Below, in pieces: positions 1 to 6,787 of a stretch of DNA of 6,873 nt; within the stretch, counting starts at the first letter, position 1; each line of letters begins with the position of its first letter. Origin of the DNA: Mageeibacillus sp. UBA3708 (lineage in GTDB: Bacteria > Bacillota > Clostridia > Saccharofermentanales > Saccharofermentanaceae); NCBI GenBank assembly GCA_002371375.1, contig DFIB01000056.1, forward strand, positions 1 through 6,873. The letters run 5' to 3'. The translations under genes were made by a program, and so were the position numbers. Below the pieces are notes generated by a model, which was given only the letters and a program-made list of their open reading frames with translations, made no database searches and had not been told where the DNA came from.

Positions 1-2
1 AT

Positions 3-1949
3 GCGGGAATAACAGTTGATGCTAATGCCCCCAAATCTGCCGACTGGAACGGTGAGAGGATAATATGTGCAGGACATGAAGCGAATTATATGGTTCACGA
101 TTACAGCGGCAAGCTGATAGCCCGTGCGGGAGGCAACGATCCTGAACTGGGAGAGACCAGAGCGCTTATCGGGTGGGGCGACACTTTCGTGATCGTTACG
201 GATAAGGGAGCGATCAGGTATGACTGGAATTGCAAAGAGATCGGACGGATAGTATTCGGTTTTCAGGCGTTTGATTCATGGACTGATCCGGGCATTGTAG
301 TGCAGCGGAACAAGGTGTATATGAGCGGCGTGGCAGGGATGGTATATGAACTTGATTTCGATGCGGGGCAAGCTGTGTATAAGGGTATTCTGAATAATGC
401 GGAAGGACTGCCCAAAACTTATCAAGACTTTACGAGATCAACTAACGAATGCTTTTCTATCTCCACATATTTTGATCCTTCATATTACTGGGAGGCAGAC
501 CTGGAGAACATGACTGTTCACAAGACGGCAAAAGCATCCAATATCATGTTCAAACCGCCGAGATACGAGTGTGACTATCTTACAAACAATGTCCGTTATA
601 CTGATCCTCTGGATAAACTGCATTATGTTCATGTGTATAATTATGACCCTGCGGATAACATGGATATTGATATTGAGATAATCTCCCCTGATAACGATTC
701 AAATTATGCTTCAAGAGAGAAGATAACCTGCAGGGGGTTCGGTGTCTTTGAGGATAGTCTGATAAGGCGGGCACAATACATGTTCAACTCCTCTCAGGAT
801 CAGTATTATCTGGAACTGCAGGACTGGGGAGGCGGGTATGACCTGTCAGTCCCTGATCAGGCAGACAAGTTCAGGCTGGAAGTGATGAGCGATATTCAGA
901 ACGGCAATGCGCCGGATATATTTTATGGCAATGACTTTGATTATCTCTATTGGGGAGATAACGGGACAGTGCTTGATATGAAGCCGTATCTGGAGGCTAA
1001 CGGCGGGTTCGATGCAGATTCGATATCACCCAATATGTTAGACCTTATGACAGGTAATGACGGCGCCGTATACCAGGTTTTCCCCAAATACATTTTGTGG
1101 GGATACTGGGGACGGCAGAAAGACTACGGAGATATGGATCTGTCTATTGAGACTCTGGCTTCGGGAAAGATACCTGACGGATATAATAAGCCGGTGGCAT
1201 TAGAGCTCCTGTACGGAGCATTCTCAAACAACCTGCTCGATCTCTATCAGAAGGGTGAACTTACCGAAGAGAATGTCAGGATGGCTTTGGCCTTTGCGGT
1301 TGACCTAGGGACAGAACAGCAGTCTTACGGTGAGTATGACAGGAAGGATATTGAGGACAACACTGACGCATCCTCATTTGTTGATGAGGAGGTCAGTTCC
1401 GTAAGTGATTACTACTATCTGTCCAGGACCCTGGGAGACTATCCTGTCTATATCGGAGCTCCGTCGATTGGGTGTACTGTACGTACTGTAATGCCGGAAT
1501 CGCTTGTTGCCGTGTATTCCGGGACCAAACATCCTGAGGCAGCCTGCAAGGTTGTATCATACCTTCTCGATACTGATTTTCAACGCGCAATTTCTATGTG
1601 CAATTATTCCGGAATACCTGTCAACAGGAATGTCCTTGATGAGCTGATAGGTTATATGGAGGATCCGGATTCTATACCCGACGACATTAGGCGGGATTAT
1701 GGCCAAACATTATGCCTGGATACATATATCGACAACGGTAAGGAGAAGACCAGGATCGTTCCGCTGGATAAAGATGTTGCTGATTCATTCCTCAGGCAGA
1801 CGGGAGCTTGTAATACGATATCCAAATATGACTGGGGGATAAAGTCAATCATATCAGAGGAGCTGGATTCATATTATTCCCAGGGCAAGAGCATTGATGA
1901 GGTCGCGAAGTCTTTGTGCTCGAGGCTGAAGCTTTATATAAGCGAATGA
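3..1949 (+). CDS. Extracellular solute-binding protein with fused propeller-like N-terminal region (5' partial)
   Basis: The frame is open from the window edge (first full codon at 3) through the ATG at 90, so that ATG is probably internal and the gene is cut at its 5' end; 648 codons are visible. Numbering from the Met at 90, residues 1-205 alternate short beta-strands with Gly, Asp and Trp turns (for example YSGKLIARAG and VTDKGAIRYDW), like blades of a WD or PQQ-type propeller. Residues about 225-619 look like a family 1 ABC solute-binding domain: NGNAPDIFYGN at 271-281, the DMKPYLE segment at 296-302, TGNDGAVYQVFP at 321-332, SGIPVNRNVLDE at 507-518, and a typical C-terminal helix at 588-619 ending SRLKLYISE. 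The signal peptide and lipobox would lie upstream of the window. The likely role is surface capture of a sugar or peptide for an ABC importer, but no permease or ATPase gene is in the window, so the ligand is unknown. The solute-binding call is fairly firm; the propeller call is weaker. Confidence 0.8.
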   Translation, partial: AGITVDANAPKSADWNGERIICAGHEANYMVHDYSGKLIARAGGNDPELGETRALIGWGDTFVIVTDKGAIRYDWNCKEIGRIVFGFQAFDSWTDPGIVVQRNKVYMSGVAGMVYELDFDAGQAVYKGILNNAEGLPKTYQDFTRSTNECFSISTYFDPSYYWEADLENMTVHKTAKASNIMFKPPRYECDYLTNNVRYTDPLDKLHYVHVYNYDPADNMDIDIEIISPDNDSNYASREKITCRGFGVFEDSLIRRAQYMFNSSQDQYYLELQDWGGGYDLSVPDQADKFRLEVMSDIQNGNAPDIFYGNDFDYLYWGDNGTVLDMKPYLEANGGFDADSISPNMLDLMTGNDGAVYQVFPKYILWGYWGRQKDYGDMDLSIETLASGKIPDGYNKPVALELLYGAFSNNLLDLYQKGELTEENVRMALAFAVDLGTEQQSYGEYDRKDIEDNTDASSFVDEEVSSVSDYYYLSRTLGDYPVYIGAPSIGCTVRTVMPESLVAVYSGTKHPEAACKVVSYLLDTDFQRAISMCNYSGIPVNRNVLDELIGYMEDPDSIPDDIRRDYGQTLCLDTYIDNGKEKTRIVPLDKDVADSFLRQTGACNTISKYDWGIKSIISEELDSYYSQGKSIDEVAKSLCSRLKLYISE

Positions 1950-1958
1950 CGGTCATTC
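1944..1958. repeat. Perfect inverted repeat spanning both convergent stop codons
   Basis: GAATGAC, a single G, then GTCATTC form a 7-bp perfect inverted repeat. It contains the TGA of the solute-binding gene (1947-1949) and the TGA of the minus-strand YYY gene (1955-1953). A second small inverted repeat, GCTT-TATAT-AAGC, lies immediately to the left at 1931-1943. There is no run of T on either side, so this is not a standard intrinsic terminator. It may act as a weak bidirectional transcription end or an mRNA 3' stabiliser. Confidence 0.4.
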
Positions 1959-4694
1959 ACCGGGCTCTGTGAGTATTGCCGGATCGACCTTGAAGATATT
2001 GAGGTTCTCGGAGTTAAATACAACCTCACCGATCTCCATCAGTGTATAAGTGTTGTCGTAATCATATAAGGCGTACTCGAGGTTGCCGAGGACGATGTAT
2101 TCGATATTGTATTTCCTGATCATGCTCTTAATTGCATCGAGGTCGTTGCTTGAGTAGATGATATCGACGTCGTTGTAGCGGGGTGTCAGGTAGATATCCC
2201 ACACGTTGTAGTTGGGATCCGGTATGAGCAGGTCTTGCTCTTTGTCGACTATGCCGTGGAAACGCCAGAGCCACTCGTGGGTCTGCCAGCCAATTACAGT
2301 GGGCATTCCGGTGTAGGCGGAGACGATGTTGTAATCCGTGTAGCTGTCGCCATACGCTTCGAGTAAGACGTGGCTTCCCTGTACGTTCTCGTTCAGCCAG
2401 TTGATCGCCTGAAGATATGAGACAAGATTGCCATCGTAGTCGAGGTATGAATCTTCGCTGTTATATGTATTCAGGTAGTCTATACCGTCGAGTCCCTTGT
2501 AATTTGATTTGATCGACAGGTCGCCGCAGCGCTGCTCGAGACCGAGGATCATATAGTGGCCGGGGATGAGGATTATAAGACAGAAGGCCACGAGCCCGGA
2601 TATGAGGGTGGATGTGGATCTTGTATTCTTTGAGGTGGTGATCCACAGCATTCTCATAGTTGCATATGATATTGCCAGACTTAGCATAATAAACGCTGCG
2701 AAGGTGAATTTGAACATGGTGTTCGCGCGCAGATATCCGCCGGTGTAAATATCTCTCACATAGAATACCTCGGGAGCTATGAGGAGCATGATGCCGACTA
2801 CGATCATTCCGCAGACGAAGACGTCTACGATGTTGCGTCTGCCGATGAACTCGGCGATAGGATTGGTGAATCCCTCCGGCGGCGTGTCGAAAGTGGAAGG
2901 ATTGCCGTCTTTGTCATCCTTTCGAGGTGCCCGGCGGGATCTGATCCTCTCAAGGTTGTAATTCTTGAACAGTATTGTGAACAGAATAAATGCCAGTGCG
3001 ACGAGTATATGTGTGCCCCACAATATCGCAAGCTGGAACGGCGAGGATGTGTGTGTCGTCTTGCCGAGCTTGTTCGAGATCATGTCGAAGTTTGCATTGA
3101 AGGGAAGAGCCACTATAAATGCTGCCGTGAACATGAAGCTCATGCCGAACGATGTTCTCGTAAGTGCGGACGGCTCGAAACACACGAGAAGATATGAGAA
3201 TCCCAGGAGAAGCAGCTGAAGAAATACATGGAGGAACGGCGAGCCGCTCGTCGTGACGTAGATGACAAGAATGCACGCGACGTTAATGGCGAAGCATATG
3301 AAAGATGATATGTCCGTGAAGACTTTGGAGCTTCGCGTGTTGACCAGCAGGAGCGTCATCGAACCGAATACAAAATAGATGAGGAAGTCCCAGAAATTAG
3401 TCTGCTGCGCTACTCCGAGAAGTATGGATATCGCCACGAGTTCAAAGGTGATATTGCGCTTATATTCCGTCTTGAAGATCTCCAGTTTGACATTTTGTGC
3501 GATGCGTTTGGGAACGACATTTAATTCATAATGATCCGGGTGCTTTGTCCTCGTCAGCAAGGCAAGTGAGATGCCGATGATAAGGAGCACGACCATGACT
3601 GATATGACATGTGCGTGAAGGTCTGATACCAGGTACGAATAGAAAGGAAATTCCTCGATCGTATAATCGCCCTCGTCAATGAGGTTGCCGAGGCTGTCGA
3701 ACACCTGTGAATCCGGATTGTGGCCGATGAATCTGGTGCTGTCCGGATAATAGAAACCGGTGGTCGATCCGACGTTCACGCCGTGGTCACCCAGGAAGTT
3801 AAGTATCTTGTTGCCGACCGAGCTGTTCTCATCGTAGAAGAAAGAGTGTGAATTGCCGAACAGCATTACGGTGAATCCGGCAAATATACCGGTTATATAT
3901 CTGAAGACGGAACTCCAGAAGCCTTTGACATGGTTACAGTTGTCTGCCATATGGTCGAACAGCATCGTGCCGATGGAGAAGCACATTGCGAAGGGAAGAG
4001 CGATGGCAGACACCATGGCGATGTTGTAGCCGATCTGAGGTGCAACGCCCGATCCCTTGATGACGAGGGACCACATGAACTGCCCGAAATAATAGTAATT
4101 AATGCTGTATCCTGACAGCCACATATCGCTTGCCGGAAGCTTAGGGTTCCTTAGCATGGACATTATGAAGCCGTAGTCCATGAACTTCTCCTGACCGTTG
4201 ATCATGGGAGTGAATCCCTTGTAGTAGCAGAGGATGGTCAGAACCGTCATGAATACTGTCAGCTCGAGAGTGACTTTCTCAATGTAGAAGGGCTTGCTTA
4301 TCTCCTTGATGAAGTTCTGCCTCAGCGGTTTGACATAGTAACAGATAAGGCCGATCACCAGCATTGCAAAATATACCAGGATCGTCGTAAACCTGTATAT
4401 TTGGATGTAAGAGAAAGTCCACACAAAAAGGCTTACGGCAACGATGCCCAGCGTGGTCGTGAGTATGAAGCCGCAGCTGCCGGTGCCCCGGAAAAGATAT
4501 GTTCCGACAGGCAGCACGACGATCGTGCAGAGGAAAAGGAACGCACCCCATATGAGCACTGACTTGACATCTTCGATCCCGAGCAACCACCAGCCGAGAA
4601 ACAGTGTAATGATGAAGGGGAGCGTTAAGAGTATTGTCTTGACCGGAGCTTCAATGATGCTCTTCTCTGACAGAGTCTTATCATCTTTGCTCAT
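1953..4694 (-). CDS. DUF2298 / Chlor_Arch_YYY polytopic membrane protein, putative GT-C-like glycosyltransferase
   Basis: The 913-residue product has about fifteen or more hydrophobic segments and a soluble C-terminal domain of roughly 190 residues. I chose the ATG at 4694 because AAGGTGAG (4706-4699) precedes it at a normal distance; a GTG at 4703 would add three residues but lies inside that ribosome binding site. Family marks are clear: the region before the first motif (MDYGFIMSMLRNP), then INYYYFGQF with the hallmark YYYxG at 200-204, EFPFYSYLVSDLHAH at 348-362, TNFWDF at 432-437, LIAPEVFYVRD at 638-648, RANTMFKF at 656-663, PTVIGWQTHEWLWR at 798-811 and EYIVLGNLE at 865-873. Length fits the single-copy class of the family (about 700-900 residues). 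From memory, the family's function is unestablished, but it is grouped with GT-C enzymes that transfer sugars from lipid carriers outside the membrane. The acidic residues before YYYFG could serve such a role (inference). Its start overlaps the flavoprotein gene by 14 bp, so the two are probably translated together. Confidence 0.9.
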   Translation of the reverse strand: MSKDDKTLSEKSIIEAPVKTILLTLPFIITLFLGWWLLGIEDVKSVLIWGAFLFLCTIVVLPVGTYLFRGTGSCGFILTTTLGIVAVSLFVWTFSYIQIYRFTTILVYFAMLVIGLICYYVKPLRQNFIKEISKPFYIEKVTLELTVFMTVLTILCYYKGFTPMINGQEKFMDYGFIMSMLRNPKLPASDMWLSGYSINYYYFGQFMWSLVIKGSGVAPQIGYNIAMVSAIALPFAMCFSIGTMLFDHMADNCNHVKGFWSSVFRYITGIFAGFTVMLFGNSHSFFYDENSSVGNKILNFLGDHGVNVGSTTGFYYPDSTRFIGHNPDSQVFDSLGNLIDEGDYTIEEFPFYSYLVSDLHAHVISVMVVLLIIGISLALLTRTKHPDHYELNVVPKRIAQNVKLEIFKTEYKRNITFELVAISILLGVAQQTNFWDFLIYFVFGSMTLLLVNTRSSKVFTDISSFICFAINVACILVIYVTTSGSPFLHVFLQLLLLGFSYLLVCFEPSALTRTSFGMSFMFTAAFIVALPFNANFDMISNKLGKTTHTSSPFQLAILWGTHILVALAFILFTILFKNYNLERIRSRRAPRKDDKDGNPSTFDTPPEGFTNPIAEFIGRRNIVDVFVCGMIVVGIMLLIAPEVFYVRDIYTGGYLRANTMFKFTFAAFIMLSLAISYATMRMLWITTSKNTRSTSTLISGLVAFCLIILIPGHYMILGLEQRCGDLSIKSNYKGLDGIDYLNTYNSEDSYLDYDGNLVSYLQAINWLNENVQGSHVLLEAYGDSYTDYNIVSAYTGMPTVIGWQTHEWLWRFHGIVDKEQDLLIPDPNYNVWDIYLTPRYNDVDIIYSSNDLDAIKSMIRKYNIEYIVLGNLEYALYDYDNTYTLMEIGEVVFNSENLNIFKVDPAILTEPGE

Positions 4695-5799
4695 ATGACT
4701 CACCTTCGGAATAGTTCATTGACGATACAAGTGGCGTGACAACCTCGCTCCGTACACTGGCCGTGACAGCACTTGCCTGTTCGATCTCGCCGCAGATCCT
4801 GTTGGCCAGTTCAATGAGCCTGTCCATTCTGTTGAGAGGCGTCTCCGTCGTGCCGTATCTGGCAATTCCCGAAGCGCATACAAAGAGGTTCCTGCAGGGG
4901 TTGTGAAGATCCGTTCCGGGATACTTCTCGGATTGCGCATATCTCGTCTTCGTAAGGCGCCAGCTCTTGATGTCAGACTTGCGGATACCGGGGTAGAGCT
5001 TCCGGAACGCGCCGAAATACTCGTCCATTATCTTAGAGTCACTGGCGATCCACAGCGGGTCGGTAACATCTGTATATCCCACAAGATAAACGATATTGCC
5101 GCCATAGTTCCTCTGCCCGAAGGCATTGCTGTGGTTGACGATCCTCGCGAAAGGCTGGTCTTCAAAATCCTGATAGTATACTTCAGACATCACGCGCTTA
5201 AGGTTCATCATTATAGTCAGCTGCGACCTGTATGTAACGTTCATCAGCTGGTCCCTGTCGTCGATCGTGATGGGAAGATTGTGCGAGATATTGACAAATG
5301 TTCTGCATGATCCGGTGAAGATGACATAGTCGCTGATCTCCTCGTATCTGGATGAGTTGCTCAGCACGCATTCCGTCTTGTAAGCGACGGAGCCGTCGTC
5401 ACGCCTGATCTGCGTTATGTCTGAGGCGGTGGTGGACAGGTAGATCCTGCCGCCGTTATCTGTGATCTCCTGCATCAGACCGTTGATCAGCCTTGCAAAT
5501 CCGCCTCTGAAATACCCGACCTTCTTGTGTGCGGCCTTGCCGTGCCATCTGGAATCGCTCCATTCGACGCTTGAATCAAGTCCCAGGTTCTTCACGAGTG
5601 ACAGCAGGTTCTTATCGGTCTTGCGGAGATGGTGAGGCAGGAGTTCCAGTGATTCGTTGCCAATTCTCGTGGTAGCAAGAAGTCCGCCCGCGTAGGTCAT
5701 CTCCTCGATCACGGTAACGTTGTAGCCTCTCTTGGCAAGCTTCATGGCGCATGTGAGCCCCGACAGCCCCGCACCTATTATGCACACTGATCCAGCCAT
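4681..5799 (-). CDS. FAD-dependent amine-oxidase / protoporphyrinogen-oxidase-like flavoprotein
   Basis: The 372-residue product begins with a textbook dinucleotide-binding fold: VCIIGAGLSGLTC with GAGLSG at residues 9-14, the acidic ribose-binding residue at the end of strand 2 (VIEE, Glu32-33), then YAGGLLATT with the GG pair at 38-39. This layout is typical of the flavin amine oxidase group (HemY, phytoene desaturase and UDP-galactopyranose mutase-like proteins). Near the C terminus, LFVCASGIARYGTTETPLNR followed by a helix replaces the usual 'GD' flavin-contacting motif. The open frame extends upstream to 5922, but the first 41 residues would be basic, unlike the family, and would lie across the predicted promoter, so the Met at 5799 is preferred. 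AGGAAGG at 5820-5814 is a somewhat distant ribosome binding site (14 bases). At 372 residues it is short for the group, usually above 400. It is the first gene of the operon with the YYY protein, so its substrate may be a nucleotide sugar, a polyprenyl lipid or a surface glycan (inference). Confidence 0.82.
   Translation of the reverse strand: MAGSVCIIGAGLSGLTCAMKLAKRGYNVTVIEEMTYAGGLLATTRIGNESLELLPHHLRKTDKNLLSLVKNLGLDSSVEWSDSRWHGKAAHKKVGYFRGGFARLINGLMQEITDNGGRIYLSTTASDITQIRRDDGSVAYKTECVLSNSSRYEEISDYVIFTGSCRTFVNISHNLPITIDDRDQLMNVTYRSQLTIMMNLKRVMSEVYYQDFEDQPFARIVNHSNAFGQRNYGGNIVYLVGYTDVTDPLWIASDSKIMDEYFGAFRKLYPGIRKSDIKSWRLTKTRYAQSEKYPGTDLHNPCRNLFVCASGIARYGTTETPLNRMDRLIELANRICGEIEQASAVTASVRSEVVTPLVSSMNYSEGESYEQR
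4699..4706 (-). promoter_or_regulatory. Ribosome binding site that decides the YYY-protein start
   Basis: On the minus strand AAGGTGAG lies four bases before the ATG at 4694. The alternative in-frame GTG at 4703 is part of this same motif, which makes the ATG the better start. The site sits inside the last codons of the upstream flavoprotein gene, which fits translational coupling. Confidence 0.6.
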
Positions 5800-5845
5800 T
5801 ATATATCCACAAACCTTCCTGTCTCTAAGCGAAAATAGTGCAAAT

Positions 5846-5874
5846 ATTCTAACACACCGCCCCTTATTATTAAA
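5846..5874 (-). promoter_or_regulatory. Extended -10 promoter for the flavoprotein-YYY operon
   Basis: Read on the minus strand, TAGAAT (5851-5846) matches the -10 consensus at five of six positions. It is preceded by TGT (5854-5852), giving an extended -10. Seventeen bases further up is a poor -35, TTTAAT (5874-5869). The predicted start of transcription is near 5839, leaving a leader of about 40 bases before the ATG at 5799. The weak -35 next to candidate operator sites would fit activator-dependent or regulated expression. Confidence 0.5.
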
Positions 5875-5881
5875 GTTAAAT

Positions 5882-5922
5882 TTGATACGAAATGATACGG
5901 TTTTTTCCGATTTTCGTATCAA
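5882..5922. promoter_or_regulatory. Candidate operator: three TGATACG boxes with an 11-bp inverted repeat
   Basis: TTGATACGAAA (5882-5892) and TTTCGTATCAA (5912-5922) are perfect 11-bp inverted arms separated by 19 bp. A third copy, TGATACGG, begins at 5893, exactly 10 bp after the first TGATACG at 5883, so the two direct copies face the same side of the helix. Inside the arms, CGG-TTTTTT-CCG (5898-5909) adds a small nested hairpin. The block lies just upstream of the minus-strand -35 and between two divergent genes, as expected for a regulator binding site. No regulator gene is in the window. Confidence 0.5.
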
Positions 5923-5949
5923 TTCGGAGATTTCCTTAAGTCAGTTTCT

Positions 5950-5957
5950 GTTATGCT
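5950..5957 (+). promoter_or_regulatory. Possible extended -10 promoter for the four-helix protein gene
   Basis: TGT-TATGCT (TGT at 5949-5951, hexamer at 5952-5957) matches the extended -10 pattern, with four of six positions in the hexamer, in the same style as the divergent promoter. I find no convincing -35 at 16-18 bp upstream. The leader would be about 37 bases. Confidence 0.3.
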
Positions 5958-5987
5958 CCGTGTAGCGACGTTGCACATTAAGATTTT

Positions 5988-5993
5988 GGAGGA
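5988..5993 (+). promoter_or_regulatory. Strong ribosome binding site for the four-helix protein
   Basis: GGAGGA sits seven bases before the ATG at 6001. It sets the start there rather than at the upstream in-frame ATG at 5953, which would add 16 residues, has no good site, and lies within the predicted promoter. Confidence 0.75.
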
Positions 5994-6000
5994 AATACAA

Positions 6001-6603
6001 ATGAGTACAGTAAGAGAAATGTCTGAAGAATACCTGAAGACTGCATATGAATTGTGTGTATTCCTTCGCCTTCACAGCCATCCGGCCCTGGGCGAGAGGA
6101 TAATGACAACGGCCGTGGATCTGTCTACCCTGAGCCACACCACCTGGGCCTACTACGGTTCGGACGGCTTCATCGGCAACCTGGTCAAGACATATGAAAC
6201 GGCAGACAAGCTGATGCACCTCATCAGCGTTGTCGAGTACCTGGAGCTTGATTATTCCGGCTTCGACAAGGTTAAGCAGGACACCGAGGCCATCTACAAG
6301 ATGAGCCGTTCGTCGATAAACACGCTGCATTCCAAGTCGAACGGTGGCAAAAAGGATGAGAGGAAATCAGGTACTGACAGCGCGAAAAGGCCTACTCAGG
6401 AGCTGAAGGACATGCATGGTCAGGGCGAACAGATGCAGACAGCATCCGCATCGTCTGAAGCGCCTGCGGAACTGCCGGTGATCTCTGACGAAGGTGAGGG
6501 TAATACAACCTGCAGTTCCGGTCTGCCGTTCGAGATCGAAGAAGGCAGCGGCGGCGGAAAAGCCGGGGAGGATGAGCCCGAGGCGGTTGAAGAATCTGCA
6601 TGA
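6001..6603 (+). CDS. Putative four-helix bundle (S23/Avd-like) protein with acidic low-complexity tail
   Basis: The 200-residue product has no family I can name with certainty. Residues 6-25, 28-52, 56-83 and 87-112 read as four amphipathic helices separated by short Pro or Gly breaks (HSHPAL, YYGSDGF, LDYSGF). Helix order, lengths and hydrophobic spacing resemble the S23 / 'four helix bundle' fold that includes Avd, the accessory protein of diversity-generating retroelements: compare ALGERIMTTAVDLSTL and VKTYETADKLMHLISVVEYL with the conserved second and third helices there. This is a fold-level impression, not a motif match. Residues 113-132 are Lys/Arg-rich. Residues 150-200 are acidic, rich in Glu, Gly, Ser, Ala and Pro, and probably disordered; such a tail is not usual for Avd, which is normally about 115-130 residues and basic. 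There is no signal peptide or membrane segment. Most codons of the core end in G or C (all four Phe are TTC) and the ribosome binding site is strong, suggesting good expression. It is divergent from the flavoprotein operon and followed by structured DNA. It could instead be an unrelated helical regulator. Confidence 0.6.
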   Translation: MSTVREMSEEYLKTAYELCVFLRLHSHPALGERIMTTAVDLSTLSHTTWAYYGSDGFIGNLVKTYETADKLMHLISVVEYLELDYSGFDKVKQDTEAIYKMSRSSINTLHSKSNGGKKDERKSGTDSAKRPTQELKDMHGQGEQMQTASASSEAPAELPVISDEGEGNTTCSSGLPFEIEEGSGGGKAGEDEPEAVEESA

Positions 6604-6787
6604 ATGTGCTGCAGGCACATGTTCAATATCGTATCTGCAACCGGACCGGGGTTCCCCGGCCCGGTTGTTTATGAGAGCGGTAACAGGAAGCCTGAGGAAG
6701 TCCGTCCGCAAGCAGTTGCGGGCTTGACTGGGGTGACTGTAGTGGCTTGGACGACCGGTATCCGGAGAATCAAGGAATCGGACCGGT
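6604..6787 (+). ncRNA. Candidate structured RNA: four consecutive stem-loops after the four-helix gene
   Basis: Four hairpins follow the stop codon in series. The first is 6604-6620: ATGTGC/GCACAT, loop TGCAG. The second is 6639-6666 (11 pairs, see the terminator entry). The third is 6699-6729: AGTC/GACT, a small internal loop, then eight pairs from GTCCGCAA with TTGCGGGC, loop GCAG. The fourth is 6754-6787: ACCGG/CCGGT, a two-base bulge, TCCG/CGGA, loop of 14. A 9-bp direct repeat, GACCGGTAT (6753-6761 and 6781-6789), borders the last. I match no known RNA family. The same stretch also stays open in one reading frame, so a coding origin is not excluded. Confidence 0.4.
6639..6670 (+). terminator. 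Terminator-like GC-rich hairpin after the four-helix gene
   Basis: AACCGG pairs with CCGGTT and CCGGG with CCCGG, giving 11 pairs around one A-C mismatch with a GTTC loop. It is followed by GTTTAT, a weak T tract. It begins 36 bases past the stop codon at 6603, the usual place for an intrinsic terminator. The poor T tract leaves room for partial readthrough into the structured region downstream. Confidence 0.5.

Noticed and set aside
2950..3276. Minus-strand open frame of 108 codons
   Set aside because: It is a shifted frame inside the YYY membrane protein, which shows family motifs on both sides of this stretch.
4903..5310. Plus-strand open frame of 135 codons
   Set aside because: It is antisense to the flavoprotein gene, which has clear FAD-binding motifs; the frame has no ribosome binding site or domain.
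5898..5909. CGG-TTTTTT-CCG as an intrinsic terminator
   Set aside because: The T run is the loop, not the tail, and the site lies between divergent genes where no transcript needs to end.
5797..5922. N-terminal extension of the flavoprotein to the Met at 5922
   Set aside because: The added residues are basic and unlike the family, and would be encoded across the predicted promoter and operator.
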